Shown here in pieces: positions 1 through 9,918 of a stretch of DNA of 64,000 nt. The DNA is from Glossina fuscipes (Eukaryota > Arthropoda > Insecta > Diptera > Glossinidae), in NCBI RefSeq assembly GCF_014805625.2, contig NW_023998453.1, positions 1,159,140 to 1,223,139 on the forward strand, read 5' to 3'. The position numbers and the translations under genes are program-made. Numbering within the stretch: the stretch's first letter is position 1; every line of letters starts with the position of its first letter. The notes under the pieces are model-generated. The model worked only from the letters and a program-made list of their open reading frames with translations, was not told where the DNA came from and ran no database searches.

Positions 1-103
1 GGCTTTCGACTTTTATTAAAAACTCTACTCGCACTTGAGATTTGAACCCACGACCATTGAGTTACCAGTCGAGACTCTTGCCTACTCGGCCACTCAGGCG
101 GAT
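1..103 (-). repeat. tRNA-derived SINE, copy A (cut by window edge)
   Basis: Read on the minus strand it begins GCCTGAGTGGCCGAGTAGG, which resembles the 5' end and A box of a tRNA-Ser/Leu-like promoter. It continues with GTCGTGGGTTCAAATCTC, a pol III B-box-like block, and then AGAGTTTTTAATAAAA. The same order of blocks recurs at 7964, 8780, 31720, 49636 and 58856. The anticodon arm is imperfect and there is no acceptor-stem pairing, so it is a SINE head and not a working tRNA gene. The 3' part lies outside the window. Confidence 0.75.
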
Positions 104-2792
104 ATATCTATATATATATTTATTTATTCAATAAAGTTATAACTTAAGTCACTAGCCTTCGAATTTAAAGTATAGGCGTGTCATAGGTGAACAATTAAAA
201 TATAAAATGGGTTTACTATTGCGAAAGAGCCCACATTCTTTCATAAAAGCTACGGAATATTACATTAAAACGCGTAGGATTTCCGGCTAACTGTTAACGA
301 TTTCCAGCGCCCGCCAGTTTTCAAAACGATCCTGAGGGTGATAGGGCCCGTACCAAGACTGGAATATCAAATACAAAATTTTGACTATGATGCAAGCCCT
401 CCTCCCTTGCCTTTGGGCAAAGCAAAGCCTGCCTGCTCTTCTAATTATTTAATACCATCGTAAGTATAGTAATCACAGCCAGCACGAACACTACCAGGAA
501 GCCCGCACCCAGTTCTCACACTTTATATCAAGTGTCATACCGAAGTGTTCGCAACACTATCACGTCGGGCCTCAAGAAATACAAAAGCTTCTCTTAGGTG
601 CGTGTGATGTAGAATGAATGGGCAACCTGACCTTGCGGATCTAATAATTTAAGGAACAGTTTATGACCTAACTTTAAGGCAAACTCTCTATAACCTTAAC
701 ACTGTATAGCTTAGGATAAGAGAGAAAGTCAGGGGCAAATTTACTCAGTTACCCCAATTTAATTGATTTTCGGCTTAAGCCTGATAAGGCCAATTACAAA
801 GCTTAGAGAACAAATAAGAGAAAGATGTTATCGAAAAGTAAAAGTGAAGAAATAATAAACAAGAGATTTTTAAGTCTCGTCTGTTATTCTCTCTAATAAG
901 AAATATTTGTACATTAAAATGTCTCACTGACACTTCATCCATACCTTACAAGCGTTTGGCAATCTAACTTTCTAACTAGAGTGACTATATTGGTATGTTC
1001 TTAATACTCTTAAGAAATCGGAATTATTTAACGAAAATTGTTTTTTTTTTATATATATATTTTTTTTTTTAATTTTCTTTGAAATATTTTGTACCCGTTC
1101 TTTCTTTGACGATAAAACTGTCAACTGTTTTCGTTCACTTTACCTTAACATCATTATAATGAGTCCGTTATCTTTTTACCCATTCCACTACTTCAATTGC
1201 CTTGAAGTTTATAGAAAAAAACCAAAAGTACTACCAAGGATATGTAGGTTAATGCATGGAGCGTAAAATTGCCAAAAAAAAAAAAAAAAAAAGAAAAGAA
1301 AATCGCACCATGTAAGTGTAGAAGTCGTAACAAAAACTTACTTAACAATGTCTCAATGTGTCACTTGTTCTCTATCTACCACCTATGTACGATATACTAA
1401 TTTTTTGATTCCGTTTGCAATAATTGCGAAAGCCCCTTAAAAGCTTACAAGCTTAAGAAAATTCAGTTATACTTCCTCGATTTGTCTTAGATTTCGAAGT
1501 GACTTTACATAAGCAATAGAATTCTAAACAATCACTCAGGGAATTCGTGTAACACGTCGGCAGTCAGAAAAAAATTAAGAAAGAGAAAGAGAGAAGATTG
1601 AGATGGTCGTCCATATGCATTCATGCATATAAAGTTCATGAGTACTTGATGCATATGAAGTACACTCGAGAAGATACATTGAAAGTTCTAAAATGATTTC
1701 AGCGCGAGTTCATGTGCTTACGTAGATCATACAGCGAATATTCCCCTAAATATCTATTGAACTCTTTTGAAATGTCGATCCAGTCTACTCGTATGTTAAG
1801 AAGTCAAATATAAATTAAATTATCATTTGATGAGGACCTGAGATGCCTATCACTTTAGGCATAGGACAATTAACTGATTGAAAACGTTTCTGTTTTTGCT
1901 CTAAAGCTTATCCCGCTAGTTATTAAGTATTATTAATTAAAAGCCAAATACATGTCTATTTAACCGGATCACGAAGATAAAGAGTAAAAAAGTCAACACG
2001 TAGAGAACATGTAGAGAGAGAGAGAGTATGTGGAAATTCACAGAAAATACATAGTAGAGCTAGCGCCGATTTATAGCCGTCCATATCGAGTAACGCCCTA
2101 TCGATATCGAGGTACACCAGCTATCGACTCACTGCAATGCGACTCTTAGCGATAGGCTTACAGCCGTCGAGAAAAAAATAAATTAAAAATATTTCGATCG
2201 GAAAACCTATATAAAAAAATATTTCAATTAAAGGGTTAACCTCAGTCCTTATATGTAAAGGTGAGCGGTCGAATTCGTGTCTTATTGGAAATTTTTTGTA
2301 GTGGGATTTATTTTTTATTCCATTTAAAATTTTTATAATGCTGGATGCTTTCTCCAAAACACAGCATAAACGGATAAACGAACCGACATTCTTGCTAAAC
2401 TTAATACACTAAGGTCTGTGAAGGATGATTAAGGTTATAAGGAGAGCATAAACCATATTCGTTGCAGTTCGGGTATAACTTACTTACTTTCAATTTCTTC
2501 TTTTGTTTTTTTTTTTCTTGTGCTTAACTTTCACAAAAGAAAAAAAAAAAAGGCAAAGAAAACGATTTTCCAAGCCATGAAAATTGTCAGTAATATATGA
2601 CTGACACAATTTGGTCGAGTTATATGATTGTCTATGGCTATGTTTTCTTTTTAAATAGCCGAAATAAACTATCAAAACTTTAGTGGATCAAGGCGGTATT
2701 TTAAATAAGTTTTAAATCAATTTATAAAAAATATTAAAGAAAATTTCCCTTACAAACGTGTGACGACAAAAAAAAAAAAAAAAACAACTCAC
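104..2792 (-). other. Dop1R2 intron (5' part, continues off the left edge)
   Basis: This is non-coding sequence downstream of the donor at 2792/2791 on the minus strand. No exon matching TM5-TM7 of the receptor was found, so the intron exceeds 2.7 kb. It contains a GC-richer patch at about 300-620 that I could not assign, A and T homopolymers, a short AG repeat near 2012-2026 and a perfect TATCGATA at 2099..2106, the insect DRE (DREF-site) consensus. The open frames at 2121..2357 and 2490..2675 show no protein-like composition and are not called. Confidence 0.8.
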
Positions 2793-3029
2793 CTTTTGAT
2801 CCTTCCAGCCAACTAGCGGTGGAAAACATATGACAAACGATAATACCCATATGCCGGCTATTAAAGATTTGGCTCGTTTTGTTGACATAATGCTTGGATA
2901 AGTAACCGGTCGTGTTACAGCCACATAACGATCCAATGAAATGGCGCATAAATTTAAAATGGAAGCAGTGCACATCCAAACATCAACAGCCAACCAAATG
3001 CGACACCAAACATCACCAAATATCCAAAC
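2793..3029 (-). CDS. Dop1R2: Dopamine receptor Dop1R2 (DAMB), second coding exon (residues 85-163)
   Basis: This exon continues the receptor in phase 0 and encodes TM3, intracellular loop 2, TM4 and the start of extracellular loop 2. It opens with VWIFGDVWCRIW and closes with PPLVGWKDQK. Key residues are C93 (Cys3.25, the disulphide to loop 2), D100 (Asp3.32, the amine-binding aspartate of aminergic receptors), D117-R118-Y119 (DRY motif) and W145 (Trp4.50). The acceptor is ATTTGCAG|GTTTGG (AG at 3031/3030). The donor is AAG|GTGAGT (GT at 2792/2791). TM5-TM7, the long third loop and the C-tail were searched for to the left in both frames and strands and are not present, so the gene is truncated by the window, not broken. 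The exon is fully open and conserved, which argues for a functional gene. Confidence 0.95.
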
Positions 3030-3197
3030 CTGCAAATAATTTTAACTATATTATCATGCGGTCTCCTATTGTCCTATTCAAGATATACATTTCAATATTA
3101 TTTTTAATTTAATATCAATCAATCAATATTCCTGCATCTATGTGCTAATAATTTTCATTAAGAGAAATAAAAAAAGTTTTAAAAAACTTTTACTTAC
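3030..3197 (-). other. Dop1R2 intron between the TM1-2 and TM3-4 exons
   Basis: A 168-base AT-rich intron in phase 0, between Lys84 and Val85. It runs from GTAAGT to ATTTGCAG on the minus strand. Nothing else is recognisable in it. The open frames read through both exon borders stop quickly inside the intron, which supports these splice sites. Confidence 0.92.
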
Positions 3198-3449
3198 CTT
3201 AAAAACTTCCCAGGTTGCGGAAAATGGTAGAACGGCTAAGCCCACTAGAAGATCAGCCACAGCCAAATTAACAATAAAGAAATTCGTAACACTACGTAAC
3301 TTATTTGAACAGAATACAGCAGCGATAACCAATAAATTGCCGCCGATAACTAATACATTAATAAATTCCAGTATAGCTAATGAGATCAAATTTGAAGGTT
3401 CCGTCCATTTTACTGATTTAATTAAATCTTCACACTCCGTTTCATTCAT
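3198..3449 (-). CDS. Dop1R2: Dopamine receptor Dop1R2 (DAMB), first coding exon (residues 1-84)
   Basis: This exon encodes the extracellular N-terminus, TM1 and TM2 of a class A GPCR. The predicted 84 residues closely match the insect Dop1R2/DAMB dopamine receptor, including [33 protein letters not shown] and [17 protein letters not shown]38 is Asn1.50 and D66 is Asp2.50; an N-glycosylation sequon (N2-E-T) follows the start. In the family, Gs/Gq-coupled receptors of this type act at the neuronal plasma membrane. The start is the ATG at 3449..3447: the same frame has a TAA at 3480..3482, and the predicted splice acceptor lies at 3491/3492, so coding cannot enter from an upstream exon if that acceptor is used. 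The donor is AAG|GTAAGT (GT at 3197/3196), phase 0. The N-terminus is short. Any 5' UTR exon further to the right was not located. Confidence 0.95.
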
Positions 3450-3490
3450 GGCGTTCAATTCAACGACGGTTGTATAAGTTTAAAAACCAT
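3450..3490 (-). promoter_or_regulatory. Dop1R2 5' leader segment with an 11-codon upstream ORF (3455..3490)
   Basis: On the minus strand a strong acceptor (a run of 12 T, then GCAG, AG at 3492/3491) implies an exon beginning at 3490, leaving 41 nt of leader before the start codon. The first three bases of that exon are ATG. They open an 11-codon reading frame that ends with TGA at 3457..3455, only 5 nt before the receptor ATG and in another frame. Such an upstream ORF could dampen receptor translation; that is inference. It depends on the acceptor being used as predicted. Confidence 0.6.
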
Positions 3491-4014
3491 CTGCAAAAAA
3501 AAAAAAATAAAAGACGAAAAGACAAAAAATTAAAAGGAAATTTTTTCTTTTTACACAATTTTGTAAATATTTATTTTTAAACCAAGACAGAATTAGTGAA
3601 TTTATTTATGTTGAAACAATAAGTTATTCAAATCTTTAAAGAATTTCTTTAGCTCCTCGAACGAAAATATATTTTCTAAAATTTTTAATTTACTTCTGTC
3701 TCCTAGAGCCAGAAATATTGTTGTGTTCAAAAATAAGGGGAAATTTTATTCAACAAACATGTTTCACTCAACTTTGATGTCAATGTAAACGATCTGTTAA
3801 CACGATCGTCATTTATATCTCACGAAAGTTTCCCATCATTCGATTGGTTATTTTATAAGTTCTTTCGTCTCTTGCAATTGCTGGAAATTTGCGTCGGCGA
3901 CTTTTCGAAATAACTATATTTTTGAAACAAAGAATTTGTACTATAATCGTTTAAAAAAAAACAAATAGGATTTCTTATGAAAAAAAAAAAAAAATATATT
4001 ATAATGATTTATGA

Positions 4015-5035
4015 GTGATATCAGCTGAGGGAACAGCAAGTGAAACGAATCATGTCCCCATTAATTCCATGTCATCAAGGATGCTTTTTTACAGACACGT
4101 TATTAGTAGCATCCTTACTAAGCTCGTAATTGGATTCGACACAAATTACACATTAGCTGATTTTTGGATTACTCGTAAGATTCATAGACTGCTGCTGCTC
4201 GTGCTGGTAATACACGTATTCCTTTTTCGCTTACCGACCTGTTTATATCTATTACTTACTTCCCTTATCGTATATGAAGAGATATTACATCTCAGACAAA
4301 GTCGTGACTTGGATTAGTAAAATGCCGAACGAGCTGGAAATTGTCTTGCAAAGGATTAGAAAAAAGCGCAGAAAAATCCCAGGGAATATATTATGGATTC
4401 TCATTTGATTTGCAAAAACCGCTCCCGTATCCATAATTTTTTTTTCCCCTTAGCTTATCATGAGCGAAATATGTACGAATACAACTTGGGTTTCCATAAT
4501 TTCCATGTTGGCAATATCAAGATATATGTGTGAGATTAAAGTACAGCTTGAAGAGTTGCACAGGAGGTAGCATCATGCATTTTTTTGTATTATGCGGAGG
4601 ACATAACTACTCAAAAATACATAACAGCTTACAGGGATGGGAGTTCAGCCCAAAATCGTAAAATTAAAGTGGCATTGACATGGATGAAAATTGCTCAGTC
4701 ATCGAATAGTAATAATATTGAAACAATAGACCATCACTTTTTGGTATCTGGTCATTCCCTTCTACCGAATGGCCCTGACTTTGGGTTAATAGAAATGAAA
4801 ATTAAAAACAAAAAATTACTTCTACAAGCCGGAGAATTATGATGAATTGGCAGAAATGAAGTGTAGAAGAAGAACTACATTTGCGGTGAAACGATTGCCG
4901 GAGCCGGATTTAATTTCAACAAAGTCACTAGAAGTGTAAAAAATATCGCGAACGAATCTCTCTCTTGGCTGCAAATTCAATGGATGAGATTCTGGAAAAA
5001 ATCAATCCTATAAGATGTTCTGTAGAACTTTTTGA
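4015..5035 (+). pseudogene. Decayed transposon-like protein (QNRKIK / SGHSLLPN family)
   Basis: Several frames read in order on the plus strand give pieces of a protein family dispersed in arthropod genomes and usually left uncharacterised. The pieces are SFDLQKPLPYP (about 4410), YERNMYEYNLGFHNFHVGNI (about 4465), SSAQNRKIKVALTWMKI (about 4640), VSGHSLLPNGPDFG (about 4745) and SWLQIQWMRF (about 4960). Intact relatives that I recall carry S-D-S-C-G-G-Q-N-R-N at the third block; here it has decayed to R-D-G-S-S-A-Q-N-R. At least three frameshifts and several stops separate the blocks, so this is a dead copy. The longest surviving frame is 4585..4842. The upstream frame 4015..4317 may be its poorly preserved N-terminal part. 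Multi-copy behaviour and the Asp-containing block suggest a transposase, but I cannot name the superfamily. It lies about 500 bp outside the receptor leader, on the opposite strand. Confidence 0.6.
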
Positions 5036-7963
5036 TACGATTCTAAATTCCATATTTTGAATCTTTCACCTAGAAGAAGAAGACCAAAAGTATACGAAAA
5101 TGTTAAATTACTTCTATTACATATCACCAGTAGACCAGTAACGAAAGAAAAACACAAAGATATTATTTGTTTACTACCATACCTCCCTGCAGTCTTAAAA
5201 TGAATCTTAAGAACTCGTAATGATAAAAGGTTAAAGTGATAAAAATGGATTACTTTTTGAAAATAATTAATAAAATGTTCATGAATTGTTTCATTAAAGT
5301 TATTGCTTCTACGAAGTCTTTGAGTCATTCATAGGACATTCAGTGAATTTTGAAGATGGGTTAAGTCAGTTCAAGCTTTAAAAATAGAATTTTTGTACGA
5401 AATTCACATAAAATTTCTTATTAATAATAAATTTCCAAAAATTCACTCAAACGTAAATCATAAAATATATCAAAAGAAGAAATGTATGACTTAGACCATT
5501 CATATGTGTCATCCGACTCTCATCTACTAAAAGTGTTTTCTATATGATTATTGTTGCTAGGATAAGCAATTATTTTGAAAATGTTTTGCAAAGATTTAAT
5601 TTATTACTATTTAGGGGCAGCATTCGGTTGTCAAGTGCCTGCTGATTCTAATTGAAAGCACTTATCTGAAGAATAATGCCCCCCTCCCCCCTCCGGCTCC
5701 CTTTCACGGTAGTTTCTTCACTCAGAAAGTATACCGATATTTATCGTTGAATGTTTTTAATATTTATTGAGAGATTTAATATTTGATGGAATATTTTTTT
5801 TTTTTTTTTTTTTTGAAAATTATTGATAATTGGCTTAAGTGCACCTGCTTTTAGTCACAAAACAAGCAGATCATAAAAACACCTACCTTAACATTTGTCG
5901 GTTTTTGCTCGCGCGTCATTTGGCCCTAGTTGCTATTTACATTGTAATTAAATGTTGTATTATATTAAGCCCGGATGGAATTCTTCTTATCTTTTTATGA
6001 GCATCATAAAGAGATATTGGAGCAGTAAAATTAAATGTTCTGTTCGTGTAACATCTAAGCCAAAAGCTAAAGTGAGGAACTTTTTCCATTATCGGGCAAA
6101 TTTTAATTTTCATACTATGGCAGGGTCCAGGACACAGTCCAGCTACTACTAAAAATGCATTGCACGTCGAACTTCCTTCTTTTTAAATCGCTCATTTTAT
6201 GGCCTATCGAGCAAAAAAAAAAAAAAAAAAAAATTAAACACACACACACACGTGAGAGCATAAGCAATGCATTTGCAGCATTACTATGTGCGAGCAAATT
6301 GAATTATTGCATATTTTAAAGGCAGCGGGGCGAGTACAGCCCGCAGGACAGCGATTGTCCATGCCTGATCTAAAGGATGTTGAAATTGTACATCGGTGTG
6401 CGATTAAAAAAGTTATAGATGCCTTGGAACACGCACTTTGTAGCCAATACCCACTGAACAGCTCAGGTAATAATGTTTCTCTGTATAGTTTCTAAGTACA
6501 TTGATAAATTGTCTGGCGCATCGCAGAGAGGAAAAGTTTTTTTTTTTATAGGGATGCATATGTTTCCATCGCCTCTTTTAGATTATGTTGTAAGTTTCTT
6601 TCTAAAAAAGTTTGAAATATCTAAAACTATGAAAACCTGCCATTTAATCACAGATCAATGTTTGCAAATTATTCAAATTTTTGATAAAGGCACCCTAAGC
6701 GTTACGACAAAAGCGCGCGCATGTTCGCTTATGTACCCGATCGTTCTTGTAACCACGGTAATAATTCTTGCGATAAATTTCAATCATTCTCTACATTTCA
6801 TTGTGTCGTCCCGCCCAAATGACTTAATATTGAAACTTAATTATTGACCTTTTGTTGATATTAAGGGATTGGGTAGCAAGGAGTTGGAAAGTACTTTAAA
6901 GTCTATCTTCTTCGGATAATCGAAAAGCAGACGTGGCCGCATATTTCCTACGATTTAATTTTCAAGTATAAACTCTAAACAGTATAAAGAACAAGAAGAA
7001 CAAGGATTATCCTTACAAGTCTACAAACATAATCTTACCCACAGATGCTTGCATTGCGATTTAAAGGTAAAAGAAAAAAAAAATGTTTTCGAAAACATGC
7101 TCTTCTCAACAACTTTTTCTTCGAGCTATTTTGCACTGGAACTTTAAATGCAACTCGACAATGCGACCACTGCCGTTAGAATGCCAGCTTATTTCTGATA
7201 AATGAAAATTTGTTGATTTTGTGGCCGCTTTTTAAACGCTGCGATAGGCATTCGTCATTCCAACCATTTTCACTTTCGAACACAGTCCTCACAAACATCG
7301 CTCTCTTCCTTTTTTCTTGCAAGCTTATGTATATGCCAGTGGTATGGTAGTAGTTCCTTGTCATTCCGTCGACTTTCCTCGTATCAGATTTATTTTGCTT
7401 ACAAGGGTTGGTTAAAGAAATTTCGATTTAGTCTTCGTTTAACATTTTAATCTAATTAACATCGTTTTAATAACAACAAAGCGGGAAAGCCTCGCTACTT
7501 TGTCATCCTTCACTTCGGAAAAAACTGTTCTTGCAATTCCCTACGTTTCTAATTTAATTAAGTCTTTCAACTAATTACAAAACGCTTGTCACTTACATAA
7601 GATTTAAATTTAAACGAATTGCAAAGCACCTCAGCAATTTTTCAGGATACCGTGAGGAGAAGATTCAACGAAGATATTGTAAAATGAACAAAAAAAAAAA
7701 TTAACGTAATGTGTCACAGTTTTGGACATTAACAGAATGTCTTTTAAGACGAGTTCAGCATAATACAACAAAACTTCTGTACACTTCAGATTTACAAAAA
7801 TCTAATAAATAACTTTAATGTTTATTATTAGATTAAAATTTTATAAGAGATAAGCAGAAAAGAAAGTCAATCTGTTTTAGACTAAGGATAACATTTATCT
7901 AAAACCCGTTTGAATTAGTTACGATATATTGATGACACTTTATTTATTTTTCTTCTTTTTTTT
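5036..7963. other. Intergenic or upstream-intron DNA, no gene recognised
   Basis: AT-rich sequence with many A/T homopolymers, a C-rich patch near 5680-5700 and a short CA repeat near 6238-6251. Open frames at 5008..5328, 6286..6495 and 6473..6847 are short, rich in Phe, Ile and Lys, and match nothing I recognise. A 5' UTR exon of the receptor could be hidden here but cannot be placed by eye. Confidence 0.5.
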
Positions 7964-8110
7964 ACCTCCTTAATGGTCGAGTTTGCAAAGCATCTCGACT
8001 ACGAACTCATTGGTCGTGGGTTTAAATCTCAAGCGCGATAGAGTTACCAATAAAACTTATAGTCTTAGAGGCTAGTACTACAAAATATTTCTTAGAAAAA
8101 TTATTGCATT
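7964..8110 (+). repeat. tRNA-derived SINE, copy B (diverged)
   Basis: Plus-strand copy with the A-box-like block AATGGTCGAGTTTGCAAAG, the B-box-like GTCGTGGGTTTAAATCTC, then ATAGAGTTACCAATAAAAC and AGAGGCTAGTAC. Block order and spacing match copy D at 49636. Several substitutions in the head make it one of the older copies. Confidence 0.65.
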
Positions 8111-8404
8111 TTATGTATATTTTTTTTGATCGGTACTAAAGAACGTTCATTAAGGCCTTTTCCCACTTTGGAGAACTAGGATATTAAAGTAGAAATCTAG
8201 AGCTTGACATCAAGTTCACAATCTTGATATGAGATGGAGATGTAAAATTGTAAAACATACTTGAACTAATTTTTATGTCTAATAACTTAAAAGCCTATGT
8301 ATTAGAAGTAGGCGTGTTGGCATAACATGGTTTGTAAGCATAGTATGCGGGATTGTGTTTTTGTCATTTTAATTTTTTATTTAATATTTCATAGGGAAAT
8401 TTGA

Positions 8405-8685
8405 TATCAAAAAAGTCAAAGCGGTACAGTGGACCACGGCTCCTATATAACGAGTTTTCGGCAGTGACCGAAAAGTGATCGAAACCGAACAATTTTCAGT
8501 AGCGCTCGTCCTAGCGCTGAAATATGTATGTCAATCAAATCACGTCAGAATAACTTAACAAGAAAACAAGGCGGACAGCCGGACAGACACGGTGAAACCG
8601 CTTGAGAAAGTGGCTATTTTAAATTCTTCTGGGCGTTGCTTGCATCCGCACGAACTTGTACCACAAATGGTACAGGGTGCAGAAA
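8405..8685 (+). repeat. Interspersed repeat family 2, copy a
   Basis: A repeat with GGCGGACAGCCGGACAGAC in the middle, then CTTCTGGGCGTTGCTTGC, ending ACAAATGGTACAGGGTGCAG. The ending recurs at 9915, 12310 and 56260, always on the plus strand. Such 'atggtacagggtataaaa' ends are common in fly intergenic repeats. The class (Helitron-like or other) cannot be decided here. Confidence 0.6.
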
Positions 8686-8779
8686 GAGTGAATACATAGT
8701 AATGCTAACCGAGTCGTTTGAATTGAAAAAATATTTTCATTATAATCAATTGACCCAAAGAAATAAATTCTAAAAATTA

Positions 8780-8898
8780 AGTCTGAAAGCACTAGCATCC
8801 AAGGTTATCGGCTTTACTGAAAACTCTATCGGACTTGAGATTTGAACACGCGACCATTGAGTTGCTAGTCGAGATCCGTCACCAAATCGGCTAAAATA
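8780..8898 (-). repeat. tRNA-derived SINE, copy C
   Basis: Minus-strand copy: CTCGACTAGCAACTCAATGG, then GTGTTCAAATCTCAAGTCCG (B-box region), GATAGAGTTTTCAGTAAAGC and GGATGCTAGTGCTTTCAG. The head is truncated or substituted (AGCCGATTTGGTGACGG replaces GGCCGAGTAGGCAAGAG). The internal body and 3' block agree with copies D and E. Confidence 0.7.
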
Positions 8899-9232
8899 CA
8901 ATAAATTTACAATAAATTATAAAATAAAACACAAACATTAATTTTTATATCTCGACATTAGTTATTATTTAAAACTTAACGCAAGCATTTATTCGAAGCT
9001 CTCGCCGTTCAACTAACTAAGAAGAATTTGCTAAAGAAATAATTAAGAGAAAAAGGTTTACAGTTCTGTTTTTCCTAAGGTCTTTGACACTTATTTCTCG
9101 CTTCTTCAAAGATAATAATAATTTTGGTATACATTTTTCTCTTCGGTCGTAACCATCCTATCAAAGAAATGTATTGAAAAATGATTAAAACCATCTGAAA
9201 ATTACACAAAAATCGATTTCGTTAACAATAGC

Positions 9233-9380
9233 TTACACTCCACATTTGCCGAAGCATTTACCTTCCCATTTATTTGTAGCATTAAGTCTCCAATGATAGA
9301 CAAAAGGATCAACTGAAGTACATTTTCCAGAATAAATCACTTGGGCAAACAACAAACATTCCTGCAACTCACACTTACTA
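9233..9380 (-). CDS. Possible last exon of a small Cys-rich secreted protein (tentative)
   Basis: A minus-strand frame follows a plausible acceptor (TTTGTATTTACAG, AG at 9382/9381) and ends at TAA 9235..9233. It encodes about 48 residues with five cysteines, ending VYHWRLNATNKWEGKCFGKC then G-V-stop. It has an N-glycosylation sequon (N-A-T) and three G-K-C triplets. The cysteine density and aromatic content are unlike the surrounding AT-driven translations. I do not recognise the family and found no convincing first exon with a signal peptide upstream: the Cys-containing frame at 9516..9728 overlaps repeat sequence. It could equally be chance. Confidence 0.25.
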
Positions 9381-9699
9381 CTGTAAATACAAATGTAAAT
9401 TTTCACATATCTCAACACATATTTTTATGTTGTATGATAAACAGCCATGGGCACATGAATAGCACCTATCTCAATATGAAAATAAATATCCTTCGAATTG
9501 AAAATATTCAAGTTGTCAAAATAATTTAAAAATTATATGAAAAAATTCTTTAGATATAAAAATATTGTAAAATTTCTTAGATGAAAAAAATTTAAAATAA
9601 TTAAAAACAAACGAAAACATTAGCTCGGGACACCGGCCTATCATTAAATGCACCGCAACATTTCGCTTACCACAGTTATTGCCATAACGACATTTCAAG

Positions 9700-9918
9700 A
9701 TGAGGTGGAAATGGGGAAAATATTTCAATCCGAACCCTTTTCAATAGCCTTCGTTCTTGAACCAAGACACGTCAGTATAGCAAACTTCATCAAAACAGGG
9801 ACATACAAGCTTAAATCGATAGTACAATAAAAAGAAAATCTATCTCAAGTCCTTCTGGGTATGGCATACATCCGCCTAAATTTAATATACCCTTGCACCA
9901 TAAATGGTGCGGTACAAT
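9700..9918 (+). repeat. Interspersed repeat family 2, copy b
   Basis: Contains TTCAATAGCCTTCGTTCTTG, CAAACTTCATCAAAAC, CTTCTGGGTATGGCATACAT and the end CCATAAATGGTGCGGTACAA. These align in order with copies at 12060 and 55985. The 'gacggacag' block seen in other copies has been lost. Confidence 0.6.

Noticed and set aside
2121..2357. Minus-strand frame downstream of the TM4 exon as the next Dop1R2 exon
   Set aside because: The translation shows none of the expected loop 2 / TM5 sequence and lacks an in-phase acceptor.
9516..9728. Minus-strand Cys-containing frame (KCRYGNNCGKR) as a first exon for the Cys-rich frame at 9233
   Set aside because: Its right part overlaps repeat family 2 copy b, and there is no signal peptide.
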